From Piliocolobus tephrosceles (lineage: Eukaryota; Chordata; Mammalia; Primates; Cercopithecidae), in assembly GCF_002776525.5 (NCBI RefSeq), contig NC_045438.1, positions 150,853,777-150,917,776 of the forward strand: a DNA stretch of 64,000 nt, given 5' to 3'. Shown piece by piece: positions 23,940 to 36,128 of this stretch (within the stretch, counting starts at the first letter, position 1; the number at the start of each line of letters is the position of its first letter). The notes below the pieces were generated by a model. The model was given only the letters and a program-made list of their open reading frames with translations. It was not told the DNA's origin and searched no databases. The position numbers and the translations under genes are program-made.

Positions 23940-26900
23940 ATACATGAATGACTAAGTATTTATTGAGACAATACAAATTGGTGGCATACAAATTATTAAA
24001 AATAGAACGCTGAATTTTATTTATAGCTGGGCCATCAAGATACTGTTGACAGGTCAAGCCTTACTATAATGAACTGCAAAGAAATATGTACACTGTTTGA
24101 AATGAGGAACTTTATCCAGGCAAGCATGGGATGTCAAGAGTAGCCTGTGGTACTGGAGACAAGGAATATCAAGTAATTGACATGTTACTTGTCAGATTTT
24201 AGGAATACTGTTATTTAGGCATATTCAAAGAAACAACTGCCTGTTTTAATAGGGATAAGTACATAATGAAAACATTTAATATCCATACCTCCCTCAAAAA
24301 GCCCTTTATTCCCAAGTAGCAACTAGTGTAAATTAGTTTTCAATTCCTTTCTACCCTTCCTTTGCTAGAATGCATAACTAAAACACTCAAGTCACTGAAG
24401 GGAACAAATCCTTTTACTGTCACTTGAAACTAAAAACACTGACTCATTTTGTAATTTGGGTGAAGTAGCTCCCAAATATAATGCATTTTTTTTCTATCCT
24501 ATATGCTTGGGTAAAATCGGAAGGTGAGTGCTTAGGGCAAAAATAACTCCTGAACCAGTGGGAGCAAAGTTCAGTTGGGCAATACTCGTTATGATACTGA
24601 CAAGTGAAGGCTTATTAGTTCAAAAAGTGCTGGCTTTATTTCTGTAGTCACAGAGTAGTCTAAAGGTAAGGCTTACTCAGCTCTTGGCTCCCACATGAAT
24701 GTTACTCAGTATGCCAGATTTTTCTCAAGGTGCATTAGCCACTCAGGATAATAATTTTACTGGTGGGAACAGATTTTCTAGACATCCAAATTAACTGCCA
24801 ATTCTGGTTTATCTTGGGGACATGCTCATTGAAACGGTATTCTCACTCAGCTTGAATACTAAATTTTGTTCCCTTATTACCTTGTTAAATTGATGAATAT
24901 GTTTGTACAATGAAGACAACTTTCTTTTGCCTTTTTAGGCTACAGCTTCAGCATGGGAATTATACTTTGACACAGAAAATGAGGTCTGTAAGTGAAATAT
25001 AATACAGTGTTCTGGAAAGCAGGAGACTACCTTACAACCCCAAGAGAAAAATATGTGGCACTAAGGCCTGGTTCCTTCTTCCCTCATTGTTTTGTCACTT
25101 TTTCCCAAACTTTGGGAATCAAAATCTCTGCACAAATGCTGAATTCATAAATTGAAACAGACTCTTGGGTTCTATTATAAAGGCAAATAATATTTCTATG
25201 TATTTTGTAGGGTTGTATAGTATAATAACTTGAATCCATGGTTGGATCTGACTGAACCTACAGAGATCTGAATGACTCATATATAGAAAATGTGCAATAT
25301 TCTAAGTATAAAAAGTTAAACTGGACTAGTTTGTTTTTATTTTATAGTATAAATGAAAATGACCTAGATGGTAAACTATTCAATTATCTGAGCAGAAATT
25401 ATGAATGAAAGATGTACTCCAGACCTGTATGATTGAGGGACAGTTCAACCTGAATTCCCCAGTGGCAAAAGTGTTGTATAAACTAATGCTAGTGTATACC
25501 CTACTAAAGTGTCAAGTTATGTAACATCTCCTAATTTTAAAAATGAAAGATTTTTCTTCTTTTTTTCACTGTGAAGGGCAGTAACACTAACTCTTCCCCA
25601 TGGGTGCAAGTGAATGATTTATTTAGTACATTGACATACTTAACTATTAGTGTTTCTGGGAAGCTGGATTTGATATAAACTTATTCTGAAAAACATGGTT
25701 TATGAAATTTTATAATAAAATTATTAATAGACTGTTTCTATAATCAAATGTGAATATCTGTTGTCACAGTTTTAAATGTAAAAGAAAAACCTTTGAAAAT
25801 TAATATAGTGATAATAGACATGTACTGTGTTTGCTATTAAATTTAAGACCAAGAATACTGCCTAGATTGATCCCTTAAGTAATCAATTTTTGAACTGTGC
25901 AATGCAGTTTAGTGTGTCTTTGGAAAATGATGTCAGAGCTGGAGAAAATACCTAAAAATGAAAACTCAAACCATAAATAGTACAGGTATATCTCAGCACA
26001 GCTAAATGGGACATCTAGGAAAAGCACACACACAGAATAAAACCCCACAATTCTGCTTCAACAGAAGAATAAAGCAAAATGGCAATATACACAGTATCAC
26101 TTTGCTTAACATTTCCCCCCCAAACTTTAGCAGACCCAAAATGAGCTTAAAGAACGTAGAATAATGTCTGGGAATGATAGTCTCCCTTGCTTTAGAGAGA
26201 ATAGTCCATAACGGGAAAATTGCTAATACTTTGCAAGCTATTAATAGTATTTAGAGTTAATCATGAAATACTAAGATTTTTTTAACTCCTTGATGTTTCA
26301 ACAGTCATGGAACTATATAAAATATAAGGAAAGTAGTATGGATATGCTGTATATAAACAGAATTTACACTCATTGAGAACACTGAGAAGCACTAATACTT
26401 TCTTCATGCTGCACACATACTGGGAATACTTCTACAGTAAATATGCAACTGTTTGATGGAGGTAATTTCTCCCCACATATTTATAGTGTGATTCAGGGCA
26501 CTGAAAACACTTGCACATAAAATTATAAGTTAAAATTATAAGTTCAATTTACACTGAAAACTTACTCCCCCACCATTAAAAGTAATCACTAACTTACCTT
26601 TAAAAAAAACCAATTAACATAAGCAATGTGACTTAATACTTTTTCATCATCATGAGAAACTTGCCCCTAAATACATGTTCAAGCATTAAGAATAGTTGTA
26701 AAGTTTCATCATTACCAGAGGGAACTGCAGTATGGATTGGAAAACTTCAGGTAAGGGAACTGCTAGGCCTGCCTCACTTGTCCCTTTCTCTTGCAGCCAA
26801 CTCACCGGATCTCCTGGGATGGGAGACAGTGGATTATCCAATTTGTGTTCTCATTCCCTCCCCTAAACACCAAAGACAATTTCCCCAGAAAGTGTAAACT

Positions 26901-27302
26901 AAAAGATGAGTTACACAGGTGTTTACAAAACACAACTGGACATTTTCCATTATTTTGGGATAAACCAAAATTTTAAAGTTTCATTTGGAGATTTCAAAGC
27001 TGAAAGTGCTTTCAGCAAATTCTTAGATCTTAAGAAAGTATATACTGTCCATTGTTTATAAAATCATTTGCCTTTTTGATCTAAACATTTTAATACTTGA
27101 ATTTAATAGGTTTTTTCTTCTGGAAAAGTTCTTTGGCATTCAAGTAAAATCAATACTTTCAGAGTAGTCACCTGCATCACACTGGAGTGACTGCTTTAAT
27201 TTCTAAATCATCAATTAGTGTATAACCCAGGGATACTGATGGCCTTGATACATAATTTAGTCTTGCCATTATAGTGTGTGGAAATCGGGGCTTTGGGGGG
27301 CA
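23940..27302 (-). other. FAM8A1: FAM8A1 3' UTR (inferred)
   Basis: This 3.3-kb AT-rich stretch directly follows the FAM8A1 stop on the - strand and holds no Alu, L1 or LTR, unusual in this window and typical of a long 3' UTR. It ends near an AATAAA on the - strand (23964-23959); another is at 24021-24016 and several lie upstream, so shorter isoforms are possible. Open frames here are short and do not resemble any protein. Confidence 0.55.
23959..23964 (-). promoter_or_regulatory. FAM8A1 distal poly(A) signal candidate
   Basis: TTTATT on the + strand, AATAAA on the gene strand, at the end of the repeat-free stretch following the FAM8A1 stop. A second AATAAA lies about 57 bp upstream (24021-24016). 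Confidence 0.45.
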
Positions 27303-27447
27303 TCATCTGACTCCATTTCTTTTTACCACAATGGTTCCTGCTACAATGTCATAAGCTGTTCGATTATGCTGAAAAAACAGCAGTGTGATGAAAGCAGGGA
27401 AAAAAGAAGCAATCGAAAAATTCTTGATCAAAGCTCGTATAGTGGAC
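27303..27447 (-). CDS. FAM8A1: FAM8A1 coding exon 5 (TM3 and stop)
   Basis: On the - strand the acceptor is 'cattttag'; stop TGA at 27305-27303. Residues 365-412 include a third hydrophobic segment (about 376-390, FSIASFFPAFITLLF) and HNRTAYDIVAGTIVV. D398 fits the final Asp of the RDD signature, and the D-x-x-x-G-T motif is typical of the family. The protein ends KRNGVR. Confidence 0.95.
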
Positions 27448-27999
27448 CTAAAATGTTAAAACAAAAATATGAGGTAAGTTACACATCAAACCACATATAG
27501 ATTAATGGTATCCCATCAAGTTCAAAACAGACATTTAAAACATAATCATACTTCTCTACAAAAGTCTACAGGGAAAACGACATTCAAAGTATAGTTGAGA
27601 GAATTTTTATCTTTGATATATTTTCAAGTAGCAATGTATCATGATCAAACTCTAAAGACTTCAACAACATAAAAGACCTTAGAACTTGAACATAAAAAGC
27701 AATAATAAACATGTCTCAGAATATTGAACTAAGGGTTTACAGAGCTTTTAGTATTTTCTCAGAAGAAATGAACATGAAATCTGAGTATTTTCTGAGTAGG
27801 CTTACTGTAGTCCCATTTGTCTACCTTATAGAAAGAACTTGCATTTTAAAGTACTGTGTGTTCTTTAATCAGCATTTTCCTTTGTGGGATCCAGTGATTA
27901 AGCAAAGCTTTTAAAAGCTTTCAGCAATCACTCAGAATGGACCATTATCCTACTTATGTTAGATTTCTGCCTTTTAGTGCACTGAAGGGCTGCAGAAAA

Positions 28000-28195
28000 G
28001 TACAGTGGCTATGAATCCTGACTAAATTCAGATCCATCTTCTACCAATTACTAGTTGTATTCCACATATCCACATCTGCAAAAAGGGAACAATAGTATCT
28101 ATCTTGAGGTTGTTAGCATTAAATTAGTTAATACACATGCAGTGTTACTAACAGTGCAGGTAGGTAAAAAGTACTCAATAAACACTAGCCATTAC
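28000..28195 (+). mobile_element. MIR SINE
   Basis: Diverged MIR order: 'ctatgaatcctgact', 'attactagttgtat', 'catctgcaaaaaggg', 'ttgttagcattaaa', 'gtactcaataaacactag'. Confidence 0.75.
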
Positions 28196-28698
28196 CGACT
28201 CTTATTAAAAGAAGTAGGTTTATGACTACCAAATTTTAAGAAAAATTTGAAGACGGCAAAACCAAAGTTTCTATAGTCACTTGTTTATATTTCTTGATGT
28301 AACAATCCAGCTCTGAATCATTCTGGCAAAAATTGCAGCCAATATCTTGGTTGGCTCAACTGACTACCAGCCACTCACCTCCATAATTTCCATTATCACT
28401 GGTTGCACCTTACCCCAGCGTTAGATGCCAACAGTTAACCTTGAGTACTGCAGTATTACAAGCTCTCACCTAACAGCAGGAGAAAGGTGCACGAATGCAT
28501 AGCTGTCAAAACTCTTAGTGCCTATTCAAGATGGAATAATGACAGGTATGGCCAAATGGAGACTCAAGGCAGATTAGTACCGGACCTAATGTCCACAGAT
28601 CCAGAGAATAATAAAGCTGGTCATGGAGCACTAATACAGCATCAACACCCAAATCATCCTCTTATTGTGACTTATAATTCACAAAATGATCATCTTGA

Positions 28699-28997
28699 GG
28701 CTGGGCACAGTGGCTCATGCCTGTAATCCCAGCATTTTGGGAGGCCGAGGCAGGCGGATCACGAGGTCAGGAGATAGAGATCATCTGGGCTAACACAGTG
28801 AAACCCCGTCTCTACTAAAAATACAAAAAATTAGCCAGGCGTGGTAGCAGGTGCCTGTAGTCCCAGCTACTCAGGAGGCTGAGGCAGGAGAATCGCTTGA
28901 ACCCGGGAGGCGGAGCTTGCAGTGAGCCGAGACTGCGCCACTGCACTCCACCCTGGGCAACAGAGCAAGACTCTGTCTCAAAAAAAAAAAAAAAAAA
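28699..28997 (+). mobile_element. Alu (AluY/S-like)
   Basis: Sense Alu with a clean A-tail; flanks GATCATCTTGA and GATCACCTTGA. Lies in the last FAM8A1 intron, antisense to that gene. Confidence 0.94.
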
Positions 28998-29197
28998 GAT
29001 CACCTTGAAAATGTATACCTTGAAAGGGTGTAAAAAAAGGTCTACAATCATGTAACACAGCTGAAATAAATATTCAAACTTTGTTTTAAACTTAATAAAT
29101 ACAAGCTTATCTATATGCTATGAAGAAAAAAACCCAATATTCTAAAACACATTATTTTCATAAGTATGTAGTAGATTAAGCTAAGAAAAGGACTTAC

Positions 29198-29337
29198 GTT
29201 GTAATGCTCACATTTGAGGAAGGAATCACTAAAACCCGACTTGGTGCAATAAGCACTGATGTATCACATGTCACAACTCGAAGCCCCAGTAGGAACTTCC
29301 CTGGGGTAGCTCCACCTGCTCCCCAAATGCAAATTAT
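29198..29337 (-). CDS. FAM8A1: FAM8A1 coding exon 4 (RDD core)
   Basis: On the - strand the acceptor is 'tccttag' and the donor 'attacaac|gtaagt'; 140 bp, residues 319-364 plus two bases. It finishes segment 2 (IICIWG) and carries GGATPGKFLLGLRVV, the G-x-T-x-G-K-x-x-x-G-L-R-V pattern conserved after the second helix in RDD proteins. That motif is the strongest domain evidence in this gene. Confidence 0.95.
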
Positions 29338-29846
29338 CTAAGGAAAGAAGGATGATTTTAAAATAACTTACTGGCTCAACTATACCAATTTTAAAGATAA
29401 ACTTTTCCTACCGTATTATTTCATGTTCTAATTTTTCAAGTTGAAAGAATTACACAGAATATTCAAAAGTTAACTATTTAACTTAATGCATTTCTGTAGG
29501 TCTCTAACATGTCCAATACCACGAGATGTCTGTCTCCTGTAATATTTCTCTATGACTACTACGCTTTGTAGCAAGTTGTTTCTGCGGAAAACTACATTGG
29601 AAGTTCCACAACCAATTTACAAGTACATTTTTGGACCACAATCTATGAGTGAAATTTTATTTGAATTTCTAAGACTGAGAAATATTACAAAAAAAATTGT
29701 AAAATGTCTCTTTTCCAAAATTTTTTACGTAATGATTAGTTAAAATTTGGAAAAAAACAGTAAAGTAGACATACGGAAAAGACATGAATGATTATAAATT
29801 TCTATTACTTTTTTGTCTTGGGCTGATAATCTAAACTTAGATTGTC

Positions 29847-30134
29847 GGCTGGGTGCGGTGGCTCATGCCTGTAATCCTAGCACTTTGGGAGGCCAAGGTG
29901 GGCAGATCACTGAGGCTGGGAGTTTGAGACCAGCCTGGCCTACATGGCAAAACCCTGTCTCTACTAAAAATACAAAAATTAGTCGGGTGTGGTGGTATGC
30001 ACCTGTAGTCCCATCTACTCAGGAGGCTGAGACAGGAGAATCACTTGAACTCAGGAGGCAGAGGCTGCAGTGAGCCAAGATCATACCACTGCACTCCAGC
30101 CTGGGCAACAGAGCGAGACCTGCCTCAAAAAAAT
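29847..30134 (+). mobile_element. Alu
   Basis: Sense Alu in a FAM8A1 intron about 60 bp from exon 3. Confidence 0.93.
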
Positions 30135-30196
30135 TAAATGTAAAAACATAAAATTAGATTGTTAAATATTAATTCTTGCTGAAGTCAGTAGCTTAC

Positions 30197-30320
30197 CTCA
30201 TAGAAACAAACTAATAATCTGTATATAAGAGCCACAACCATCATTTTCTGCAAGTCTTCCATTGATGTGTCTTCATCTATTTCTTCTATTATATAATGCA
30301 TAGCAAACTTAGAGATATCC
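30197..30320 (-). CDS. FAM8A1: FAM8A1 coding exon 3 (loop and TM2)
   Basis: On the - strand the acceptor is 'ttttgtatag' and the donor 'tatgag|gtaagc'; 124 bp, residues 277-318. An acidic loop (IIEEIDEDTSMEDLQK) is followed by hydrophobic MMVVALIYRLLVCFYE, the start of membrane segment 2. The exon ends on a codon boundary. Confidence 0.95.
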
Positions 30321-30873
30321 CTATACAAAATAATAGTTTGGGGTTATAAAGAATTAGTTACCAGAATAGTAGCACTGATTTTTTTTCATTAGTGTAAGTC
30401 ATACATTTTAATTGAAATTCCAAACTGATCTTTACATTCCCAACCATCTAGTATCATAAAGCATTCACTAGTTTATTCAATAAATAAGTAGCATTATCAT
30501 GAGCAGACACTGTACTAGCCCCTGGGAAATAAGGGTGAATGAATTCACATGGTCCCTGCTTTCATGGAGGGTCTAACCTAGCAAAGAAAACAGAACAATA
30601 AATAAGCAGCAATAATCAAGTGGGATGAGTACTGTGATGGGGAACCTAGGATACTATGGAAACACACACCAGGTACACTTAACCTTGTGAAGGTTTCCCA
30701 GAAAAGACAGATGAAGACCTGAAGGATGAAGAGAAGTTAGACTAAGAGGGAATAATGTTCCAGAAAGGGAACAGCAGGAGAGAAAGTCTGGGAGAAAGAC
30801 AGTATGTGATAGAAGCTGTAAGCAGTTTGGTGTGGCTCATATACTAAATGTGAGAGGTGGCAGTGATTAAGAA

Positions 30874-30942
30874 ATAAAGGCAGGGTGTGGTGGTATGCAC
30901 CTGTAGTCCCACCCTCAGGAGGCTGAGACAGCCTCCTGAGTG
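30874..30942 (+). mobile_element. Alu fragment
   Basis: Short piece around 'gtggtatgcacctgtagtcc'; the remainder is missing. Confidence 0.75.
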
Positions 30943-30999
30943 TAAACCACATGATGAAATTCAGACTTTATCCTGCTGGTAAAGAGAAACCACTGAAGG

Positions 31000-31140
31000 G
31001 GCCGAGCATGGTGGCTCACGCATGTAATCCCAGCACTTGCGGAGGCTGAGGTGGGAGGATTGTCTGAGTCCAGGATTTTGAAAGCAACCTGGGCAACACA
31101 GACCCCATCTCTAAAAAAACAAAAATAATAAAAATTTTAA
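31000..31140 (+). mobile_element. Alu left monomer (FLAM-like)
   Basis: A single left arm with an A-rich tail, flanked by 18-bp duplications (AAAGAGAAACCACTGAAG and AAAGAGAAACTACTGAAG), so it inserted as a monomer. Confidence 0.85.
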
Positions 31141-31330
31141 AAAGAGAAACTACTGAAGGGTTTTAAGGTAGGAAAGGAGCAGAACCAGGATTTATGATCA
31201 CTTTGCTTTTATATCAGAGACTGGATTGAGAGAAAACAGGAGACTGAGTTACCACTAGAAGGCTTCTGCTATAATCCAAGCAAAAGATGACAGTAATTGG
31301 AGGAGGCAGAAGCAATGATGATAAAAAATG

Positions 31331-31633
31331 GGCCAGGTGCAATGGCTCATGCTTGTAATTTCAGCACTTTGGGAAGCTGAGGCAGGAGGATCATTTGAGC
31401 ACAGGAGTTTGAGACCAGCCTGGGCTACATAGGGAGACCCTGTCTCTAAGAAAAAAAACAAATTGTTTTAATGAGCTAGGCATAGTGGAGCATACCTGTG
31501 GTCCCATCTCCTTGAGAGGCTGAGGTGGGAGTATAGCTTGGGCACAGGAGATCAAGGCTGCAGTGAGCCGTGATTGTACTGCTGCACTCTAGCCTGGGTG
31601 ACAGAGCAAGACCCTGTCTCAAAAAAAGAAAAA
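31331..31633 (+). mobile_element. Alu, old
   Basis: Sense AluJ-like element in a FAM8A1 intron. Confidence 0.9.
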
Positions 31634-31779
31634 TGATCTGGCAGTGAAGAGGTCTGGGGTTGAAAGCTATTCAGGAAACCGAACATAAAGGAGTTGGTAT
31701 TTCACTGGATGCGTACTGGGGTGAGAGAGGGAGGGACAGGGAGAAATCACAGTAACAGGTTTCTGGCAAGGACCTTGAA

Positions 31780-32010
31780 ATGTGACTGCACAGGTTTGTA
31801 TCTTGACTCTGTCATTTACTACCTTTGTAACATTTTAAGTTCTGTGCTCAACTTTTCATAAACCCAAATTTCCAACTCTATAAAATGGTGGTATTAATCT
31901 CTACACCTCAACTTGGTATTAAGATTAAATAAGAATCCATATAAAGAAGTGAGCAAGCTCAATATATGGCATATAGAAAGTACTCAGGAAGTGATAACTG
32001 CTATTATGAT
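31780..32010 (+). mobile_element. MIR SINE
   Basis: Diverged MIR order: 'tatcttgactctgtcattta', 'ctctataaaatggtgg', 'attaagattaaataag', 'aaagtactcaggaag'. Confidence 0.7.
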
Positions 32011-32500
32011 TATCGTTAATCTGGAAGGATTACTCAAATGTCTCAATTTGAAGTTCATTTGGGACTTGCCCCACAGTATAAGCAATCCCATTTGGAAATG
32101 CCATCTAGTTGATTATTAATTCACCTACCAAAAGTTCTTTATACCTTTGTCTTTAGAGGCTCCACAAGATAGCAAGAGGGAACAGGATAGTGAGAGGTAA
32201 ATTAGTTCCTGGCCTAAAAGAATAGGTGAATAAAATCAAAGCAGGTTTGGAGGCTCTTTTTACCTATTTTTGATAGGTGAGATTCCCACACATCTTATAG
32301 AATTCAGTAAGTTTTTTTTTCTTTGTAAATATTTCTTAAAATCAGTAAGAAAACAATAAATTTGACAAAGCTCTTATAAAGAAATCATGACACTGACAAG
32401 CCCATTATCAATATAATCACATGTAGACAAACAGAATGTAACAAAACAAGATCTTTAAACAGTAGAAATTAAAACCTTTCTGCAAATGTCCTCAACTTAC

Positions 32501-32621
32501 TTTATCCCACTGAGGTGCATAATGCTTAAGACAATGGTTGCTTTTATAAAGAAGAGAATGAAGAAATCCACCATCTCTGCCATAAATCTGTGGGCCAAGG
32601 ATGGAATAACATATTCTCTGC
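32501..32621 (-). CDS. FAM8A1: FAM8A1 coding exon 2 (RDD domain, TM1)
   Basis: On the - strand the acceptor is 'aatttacag' and the donor 'gggataaa|gtaagt'; 121 bp. It encodes REYVIPSLAHRFMAEMVDFF and a hydrophobic stretch (residues about 253-272) that is transmembrane segment 1. R248 and D255 fit the Arg and first Asp of the RDD signature. Confidence 0.95.
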
Positions 32622-32876
32622 CTGTAAATTAAAAAAAAAAAAAAAAGTTAGGAAAAACGAATCATTTCACACAAGCCTTGGAACACAAGCCATGTAATGA
32701 ATTGGTAAAGAAAGTCAAGGTACAACTTAAAAAACAATATTTATAACCTTGCAGCAACTATTGATATTGATTCCACCAAGAACCCATGTTACTAAAACAG
32801 AGTAACAGTACTCCACTATTTACTGAACTTAAAAGTTTGCTTTCATCACCTTAACGTTTAAAAATTGATTTCACAC

Positions 32877-33190
32877 GGCCAGGCGCAGTGACTCACGTCT
32901 GTAAACTCAGCACTTCGGAAGGCCGAGGCGGGCGGATTGCTTGAGACCAGGAGTTCCAGACCAGTCTGGCCCTTGCCAACATGGCGAAACCCCGTCTCAA
33001 CAAAAAATACAAAAAATTAGCCGGGCGTGGTGACGCATGTCTACAGTCTCAGCTACTAGGGAAGCTGAGGTGGCAGGATGGTTTGAACCTGGGAGGCACA
33101 GGTTGCAGTGAGCCAAGATCGCGCCACTGCACTATCCAGGTTGGGCAATAGAAGCAGACCTTGTCCCCCCGCCCACTTTCCCCCCAAAAA
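32877..33190 (+). mobile_element. Alu
   Basis: Sense Alu with a C-rich degenerate tail; flanks share 'ctgatttcacag'-like sequence. Confidence 0.92.
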
Positions 33191-33959
33191 ACTGATTTCA
33201 CAGATAAATTCGATTAGGGTATCCAATATATTTCACTAGAACTCTAATAAGGAGAATCCAGGTGATCACATCTAAGTGACAAAAAAATTAAACATTTTTT
33301 AGTGCAAATCAAGGTTAAATATCGGCAATTAGTACAAAGTAAATCTCTGTAACGCCCCCCTCATTTTTTTTTAGTTTGTTTTGCTTTCTTTAAAATAAAC
33401 CCATGAGTATCTGTCTGTCATCCTAAATTCTGACTGGGATCAGAAGCATCTATTAGTTCTTGTCCCATCTATCTGTGGCTAAATAAACGAAAAGTCTTAA
33501 CTAATGGATTAAATAGTAAACTAAGAAGTGTACCTAATTCAAAATATTCTAGTTCACACACAGAAGCAAAAACAATTACACAATATACAAGATCAATAAG
33601 CCCGGGCTTCCTAACTCCACTTGTATCCATGTCAATCTCCTTTCATATCTGGTCAGTTCCACTGTCCTAAGTTGCCAATGTCTGAAGAATTTCCAGCATT
33701 ACCAGTCGAGCCCCTCCAAAAGTGCGTTTGCCATTTGCGAATTTAGCTTTGGACCTCACTCTGCAGAGCGTGAAAACCAAAGGAAGAGGATGGTTTGAAG
33801 AGCAATTTCTTCTCACGAAGAAACAACTAGTCCCATGAGTAAAGGAATCAATTCGGAGTGCCAGGTGTAAAGGACGATGAAACCGTATTGCCTCCTTGTA
33901 CATTTTGGGAATTTAGGGCCTGGACAAACGATAGCTAGTGCACGGGCAGGATGGTCAAT

Positions 33960-35060
33960 TAGAGTAGCAGCAGCAGTTACAGGTCTAAAACGCGTGCCAG
34001 CTCCACCCCACAGGTCCCCGAAGACACTTCTACTCTGTCCCGCCTCCACCTCGCGCTTCTCACCTGCCTGTCGCCCGGTCTCGCTCGGGCTTCGCGAAGG
34101 GGCTGCGGATCCTACCCTCGTCACTGGAGTGGCCCGGATCGACGCCTGCACATGAGGAGCCCGGGGTCCCAGGCCCGCGACTGGAGCAGGGGTGCTGATG
34201 CCGGCAGCTGTCCGCGGGTCAGGCCCCACGGCCCCGGGGCTCAGGAAGTAGAAGGGGTTGTAATAGCCCAGCTGCGGGGGCGGCAGCGCCGCGGCCTGGG
34301 GAACAGGACCGCCGCCCGAAGGGAAGCTCTGCGGGGACGGCTGGGGGCTGCAGTAGGCGGGGAAGGCGGCCAGGCCGCTGTGCCAGGTGAGGTAGCCGCA
34401 GTAGGACTGCCACAGCCACTCGTGCACTTGCCGGGAGTACTCGCGGGCGCTGAGCCGCGCCGGTCTCTCCCGCGGCGCCGCGGCTTCGGGCGCCTCGCAG
34501 TCCGCCTGCTCCTGCAGCCCCGGACCGGAGCCGGAGGTCGCCTCCCCGCGCTTCCTGAGCTCGCGCGGCGCATCCAATTCGTCGGCGGCGGCGGCCGCGA
34601 GGCCCGGGGCTATGGGCCGACCCGGGGCCTGGGGTTCGGCTTGGGGGTCGTCGCGGGGGCATGGGACGGCGGTGGTAGCAGGGCCTCTCAGGGAAGGGAC
34701 GAGCTCATGGTCCCCTCCGCCATCGTCCTGCCCGGGAGGGCGGCCTCGGGCTTCCTCGTGCCCCTCGGCCATAGTCACCTCAGCAGCACCCTTCGGGGTA
34801 CCTGTCACTGCTCCGTTTCCCTGCCCCAATAGCCCCTCCCGAACAGCCCGGTCGCCACCGCAGCAGCCGCAGGCGTCAACAATCCCCCGCCGGAAGCGGA
34901 AGCCCCGCCCCTCAGGAGCGTCGGCCGCCGCCGGGCGGAGCTGGGAAGGGAGGGCGGGGAGGTGAGGCTGCAGTCCCAGGTTCGGGCCCTAGTAGCCGCT
35001 GGCATGTCGGTAACTGGGACGAGACCGTCGCCTCCTCCCTTTTACGGCTTTAAGTCTGTG
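33960..35060 (-). promoter_or_regulatory. CpG island, FAM8A1 promoter and exon 1
   Basis: CpG-dense, GC-rich DNA in an otherwise AT-rich window, covering FAM8A1 exon 1 and about 290 bp upstream of the ATG. Just upstream are tandem ETS-type cores ('cggaagcgga' at 34891), a GC box ('ccccgcccc' at 34903-34911), a second GC-box stretch near 34945-34960 and a CCAAT at 34823. There is no obvious TATA box, as usual for a housekeeping promoter. The transcription start is not determined. Confidence 0.8.
34064..34772 (-). CDS. FAM8A1: FAM8A1 coding exon 1 (start, Pro/Ala-rich N-terminus)
   Basis: The ATG is at 34772-34770 (MAEGHEEARG). An in-frame ATG 19 codons upstream (34829) exists, but the protein I recognise starts at MAEG, so the downstream ATG is chosen. 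The exon encodes residues 1-236 plus the first base of codon 237. It is low-complexity with acidic, Pro and Ala runs, followed by a conserved block SAREYSRQVHEWLWQSYCGY and a Pro/Tyr-rich segment (QLGYYNPFYFLSP). The donor reads 'caggcag|gtgaga' on the - strand. Its very high GC content comes from the CpG island; open frames on the opposite strand here are shadows. Confidence 0.95.
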
Positions 35061-36128
35061 GCTCGAGGCCTCTCTGTATATTCACGTGGGGTTGGGCCTA
35101 GTTGTCCTGGGAGAAACTGCAGATGGATGAGAAGCATTTCCGAGGCAGGTCCCAGGGCCAGTGCAGCCTTTTCTGTTGCAGGACCGCGACTGTTGTTTTG
35201 TGCTCCATTCCAGTTAACCATTAGTACTCGAGAAGGTGGTAGAGAACACATCTATCCCCTTAGAAGATAAGAAATTAAAAACCAAACTAAACTGGAACCT
35301 ATATTAATATATTGGTACCACTGAGACATAGGAAAATATATTAAAATATAAGTAGTAAGGTGCTATGTATAATTCAGAGGAAGGGGAAATTATGCACGGG
35401 CTAGACTGCTAACAAAAGGCTCCAAAGCCTGGGATATGCTGAGGACCTTTCCATAATAGAAAATGAAAAGGCACCTAAATTTGAGACTAGATTTGAGGAA
35501 AGGCACAGTTCCACTGGAGTAGAAAGTGTGTGTCTACCACAGTGGAAAGTAAGTTTTCATAAATGCAGACTAGCTCCAGGGTGAGGACAGAATTCAGCTT
35601 TTAAATCAGTATAATCCATCTTCTTTTACATTTGAAAATCTCTGCAGCAATATGTCATTGTATCCCCAGCACCATACAAAGGACATACAAGGGCCAAATA
35701 CTGTGGGAATATTTATTAATGATATTAATGATGATGCTGACCGGGCCAAGGGAAAACTTCACCCTGCGAAGGTTCTCTGAAAGTCACTGACAGGAGGCAG
35801 TTAATAGGAGAGAAGACATAGACATTGATTTGATCATCGTTTTATGTGACACGGTAGCCTTCAGAATGAAGACCCAAAGATAACAAGGGAGATTGTGTAT
35901 TTGTATGCTCAGGTTCAACAAAGCATGGACAGCCGTATAGCAAAATGATTGGACAAAAAACACTCTAACGCCAACAGGCAGGAAGCCCAGCAAGGCCTGT
36001 CTAGATTCTCCTTGGGCTCTCTGCAGCATTCCTTCCTTCTGGGTATGGAACAGGACCCTCTGGAATGGGGGCTGTGGCCTACAACAGTTAAACAAGGTGG
36101 GTCAGATAATTTCTTTCTTTTATTTTCC
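35060..36128. other. Intergenic, nothing recognised
   Basis: Unique AT-rich sequence upstream of FAM8A1 with only short frames. Confidence 0.5.

Larger units (their letters stand above)
30460..31320 (+). repeat. Ancient mammalian interspersed repeat, split by Alu pieces
   Basis: Has the old-repeat phrases 'gcagacactgtactagcccc', 'agaagctgtaagcagtttgg', 'ttcagactttatcctgctgg' and 'tgatcactttgc'. The same family seems to occur at 38245-39550 and around 2500-2660. I cannot name it with confidence. Confidence 0.4.
23940..34990 (-). other. FAM8A1: FAM8A1 gene (complete coding region)
   Basis: Five coding exons on the - strand: 34064-34772, 32501-32621, 30197-30320, 29198-29337 and 27303-27447. 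They join into 1239 bp, a 412-residue protein plus stop; the human protein is about 413. All introns have GT-AG ends. FAM8A1 is an RDD-family ER membrane protein that works in the HRD1 (SYVN1) ubiquitin-ligase complex of ER-associated degradation, helping HRD1 assemble with HERP; this is family knowledge. The gene is convergent with NUP153, as at human 6p22.3. Its promoter is a CpG island. The transcription start and 3' end are inferred. Confidence 0.95.

Noticed and set aside
34773..34829. Upstream in-frame ATG as the FAM8A1 start
   Set aside because: The recognised protein begins MAEG at 34772; the extra 19 residues are not part of the family as I know it.
34152..34965. Long + strand open frames (226 and 117 residues) opposite FAM8A1 exon 1
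   Set aside because: GC-rich CpG-island sequence has few stops in any frame; the - strand frame is the recognised protein with correct splice sites.
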